DNA of 64,000 bases. Origin: Deltaproteobacteria bacterium HGW-Deltaproteobacteria-8 (GTDB lineage: Bacteria; Desulfobacterota; Desulfovibrionia; Desulfovibrionales; Desulfovibrionaceae). Position 1 is the first letter of the stretch. Each line of letters begins with the position of its first letter. Under the pieces are notes generated by a model. It worked only from the letters and a program-made list of their open reading frames with translations. It was not told where the DNA came from and did no database searches. The stretch lies in assembly GCA_002840405.1 (NCBI GenBank), contig PHAR01000009.1:147409-211408 (forward strand), in the 5' to 3' direction. The position numbers and the translations under genes are program-made. Shown here piece by piece: positions 62,797 through 64,000 of this stretch.

Positions 62797-62822
62797 GGGG
62801 GTTGCAGCCTCCGGCCTTTTTT
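62797..62822. repeat. Right attachment repeat (attR)
   Basis: Exact copy of 34980-35005 (26 bases). Here too the sequence forms a hairpin (GCCGG/CCGGC) followed by T, so both junctions keep a terminator. The run of G is one base longer just outside the repeat. Confidence 0.85.
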
Positions 62823-62840
62823 GTTTTTTTGAGGGGGAGG

Positions 62841-64000
62841 CTACGGGATGCGCACGAGGCGGAAGCCCAGGTTGCCGCCCCGGGTGTCGCGCGCGAGGAG
62901 GCTCCGGAAGGCTGCACGAGCGTTCCTCGGCTCGTTGTGAAAACTGCCGCCACGGAACACCCGGAACGACCCGCCGCCAGTAACCACGGGATTGTCCTGT
63001 GAGGAGGAAGAGTAGGTGCCGTAAACGTCCTCGACCATCTCCCAAACGTTGCCGCTCATGTCGTACAGCCCGAGGCCGTTCGGGGCCTTGGTGCCCACTG
63101 CGTGCGTGGAGTCGCCGCTGTTGCTCGTGTACCAGGCCACACGGTCAAGATCATCACCGCCCGCGTATTTCTCCGGCCTGCCGCCGCTGCGGGCTGCGTA
63201 TTCCCACTCCGCCTCGGTGGGCAGACGGAACTTGATCGAGCCCTGCGCGTTCAGCTTGGAGATGAACTCCTTGGCATCATTCCAGGAGACACGCTCCACC
63301 GGGTAGTTGTCGCCATACTTGGAGTCGGAGGGGTTGTTGCCCATCACCCGCTGCCACTGACCCTGCGTCACCTCGAACTTGCCCAGCCAAAAGCCGGAAA
63401 GCCGGACCGAGTGCAGCGGCTTCTCGTAAGAGTCACAGTCACTCGTCCAGGAGCCGCAGCCCATCTCAAAGCTGCCCGCTGGCACCCACTTGAACTCCAT
63501 GCCCGTCGCCGGGTCGGTCCAGGAGTCGCCCGCTTTGGGCTCAACTGGAGGCGCTAGCGGCTCCTGCTTCGGCCCTGCGCCCAGGGCCAGTTGCTGGCCC
63601 GGCACGAGCAGCGCAGGCGCGGCCTGGTCTGAGCCAGGCCCGGCAAAGAAGAAGTCGCCCATGAGGCTGGAAGACTCCCAGGGCGTCTGCCGCTTGCCCA
63701 GCTTGGCCGAGTCCGCCGCCACGCCGATACGCGTATGCTTGAGGACGTTCTCGATGGTCAGGCCCGGGGTGCGCAGGTTGCGCAACAGGTGGCTGGTGTA
63801 CAAGCCATTCTTGCCTGCGCCATCGGCGGCCACGTCGCCCGGCGCGGTGGCGAAGGCCACCAGCGAGCCCGAGGGCGCGTCCATCTTGGCCAGCCCGCGC
63901 GACTCGCCCCGGAAGCTGCGCGCAAAGGGGTTGTTGCGGCAGGCGTCGAGGATGACGATGTTCAGGCCGTTGCCCGCGTCCTCCATGCGGCCCAGCACCT
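62841..64000 (-). CDS. Caspase-like protease fused to formylglycine-generating-enzyme-like domain, partial
   Basis: About 386 codons seen; the 5' part lies beyond the window. The first part holds the end of a caspase p20 domain: NIVILDACRNNPF with the catalytic Cys, then SLVAFATAPGDVAADG and NGLYTSHLLRNL. After a linker the FGE-sulfatase-type domain starts at WVPAGSFEMG and contains KFEVTQGQWQRVMGNNPS, FRLPTEAEWEYAARSGG, GLYDMSGNVWEMVED and a C-terminal FRGGSFHN...GFRLVR. The fold is that of C-type lectins; such domains bind targets. Caspase-FGE proteins are found in bacterial cell-death and signalling systems. The gene belongs to the chromosome and is convergent with the CBS gene across the island site. 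Confidence 0.85.
   Translation of the reverse strand, partial: VLGRMEDAGNGLNIVILDACRNNPFARSFRGESRGLAKMDAPSGSLVAFATAPGDVAADGAGKNGLYTSHLLRNLRTPGLTIENVLKHTRIGVAADSAKLGKRQTPWESSSLMGDFFFAGPGSDQAAPALLVPGQQLALGAGPKQEPLAPPVEPKAGDSWTDPATGMEFKWVPAGSFEMGCGSWTSDCDSYEKPLHSVRLSGFWLGKFEVTQGQWQRVMGNNPSDSKYGDNYPVERVSWNDAKEFISKLNAQGSIKFRLPTEAEWEYAARSGGRPEKYAGGDDLDRVAWYTSNSGDSTHAVGTKAPNGLGLYDMSGNVWEMVEDVYGTYSSSSQDNPVVTGGGSFRVFRGGSFHNEPRNARAAFRSLLARDTRGGNLGFRLVRIP

Larger units (their letters stand above)
34980..62822. mobile_element. Integrated genomic island of about 27.8 kb
   Basis: A 26-bp exact direct repeat bounds the region (34980-35005 and 62797-62822). A tyrosine integrase gene lies 145 bases inside the left end and GGTTGGAA repeats stand near both ends. 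The contents differ from the flanks: lower GC in parts, primase-polymerase, AlpA-type regulator, recombination genes, metal-resistance genes and a toxin-antitoxin pair. No capsid, tail or conjugation genes are seen, so it is an integrative element or satellite and not a full prophage or ICE. An inverted integrase remnant at the right suggests at least two rounds of insertion. Confidence 0.85.

Overview
The window is high-GC chromosomal DNA that reads like a sulfate-reducing member of the Desulfovibrionaceae (Desulfobacterota). The grounds are a heterodisulfide-reductase/flavin-oxidoreductase cluster (hdrCBA plus flxDCBA), a Wolinella-type quinol:fumarate reductase with two-subunit class I fumarase, several sigma-54 activators with good -24/-12 promoters, a periplasmic cytochrome P460-type c haem protein and flagellar genes. 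Genus and species cannot be fixed from the sequence alone.

Left chromosomal part (1-34975). Positions 1-2545 hold a partial flagellin-like gene, truA, a MotE-like gene and fliJ, all on the minus strand. Then come a HAD phosphatase and a PAS-rich sigma-54 activator (3398-5866). Three palindromes and a perfect -24/-12 promoter stand between this activator and an organic-acid transport and fumarate block: a DASS transporter, frdCAB and fumarase alpha/beta (6286-12427). The hdrC-hdrB-hdrA-flxD-flxC-flxB-flxA block (12702-19830) follows with overlapping genes; hdrA has a 26-bp duplication at its 5' end that removes the usual N-terminal segment. Next are a decayed and an intact copy of a cytochrome P460-type gene, an EF-hand protein, a chemoreceptor, a ferredoxin-nitroreductase, a compact nucleoside-transporter-like gene, a membrane protein, a flavin reductase, and an unknown gene divergent from a second sigma-54 activator that probably controls it. 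The unit ydjC-like deacetylase / glycosyltransferase / nadE and a CBS-ACT protein close this part.

Integrated island (34980-62822, about 27.8 kb). It is bounded by a 26-bp direct repeat that is itself part of a rho-independent terminator. Just inside the left end is a tyrosine integrase with three upstream GGTTGGAA-type repeats; two more lie near the right end, together with a frameshifted, oppositely oriented integrase remnant. The cargo is in modules: (a) replication and phage/satellite-like genes (AlpA-type regulator, primase-polymerase/helicase, small unknowns); (b) a CheB-CheR-PAS fusion beside a hybrid histidine kinase broken by an in-frame TGA; (c) a recombination set (Rad52-type annealing protein, Cys-containing PD-(D/E)XK nuclease, DUF932 protein, small membrane protein); (d) an ArsR-controlled metal(loid)/thiol set (ArsR, broken ArsP-like permease, CxxC thioredoxin, DGC protein, DoxX/MauE-like protein, TesA-like hydrolase, periplasmic thioredoxin, CcdA, CDF efflux pump, periplasmic rhodanese); (e) an ABC ATPase / FtsX-type permease / LolA-like protein / outer-membrane barrel set; and (f) a HigBA-type toxin-antitoxin pair.

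Right flank (62841-64000): the C-terminal part of a caspase-like protease fused to a formylglycine-generating-enzyme-like domain, minus strand, running off the window. The most unusual items are the terminator used as integration site, the ArsR/thiol-relay module with two matching operators, the hdrA duplication, the premature stop in the histidine kinase, and two sigma-54 circuits with visible binding-site palindromes.
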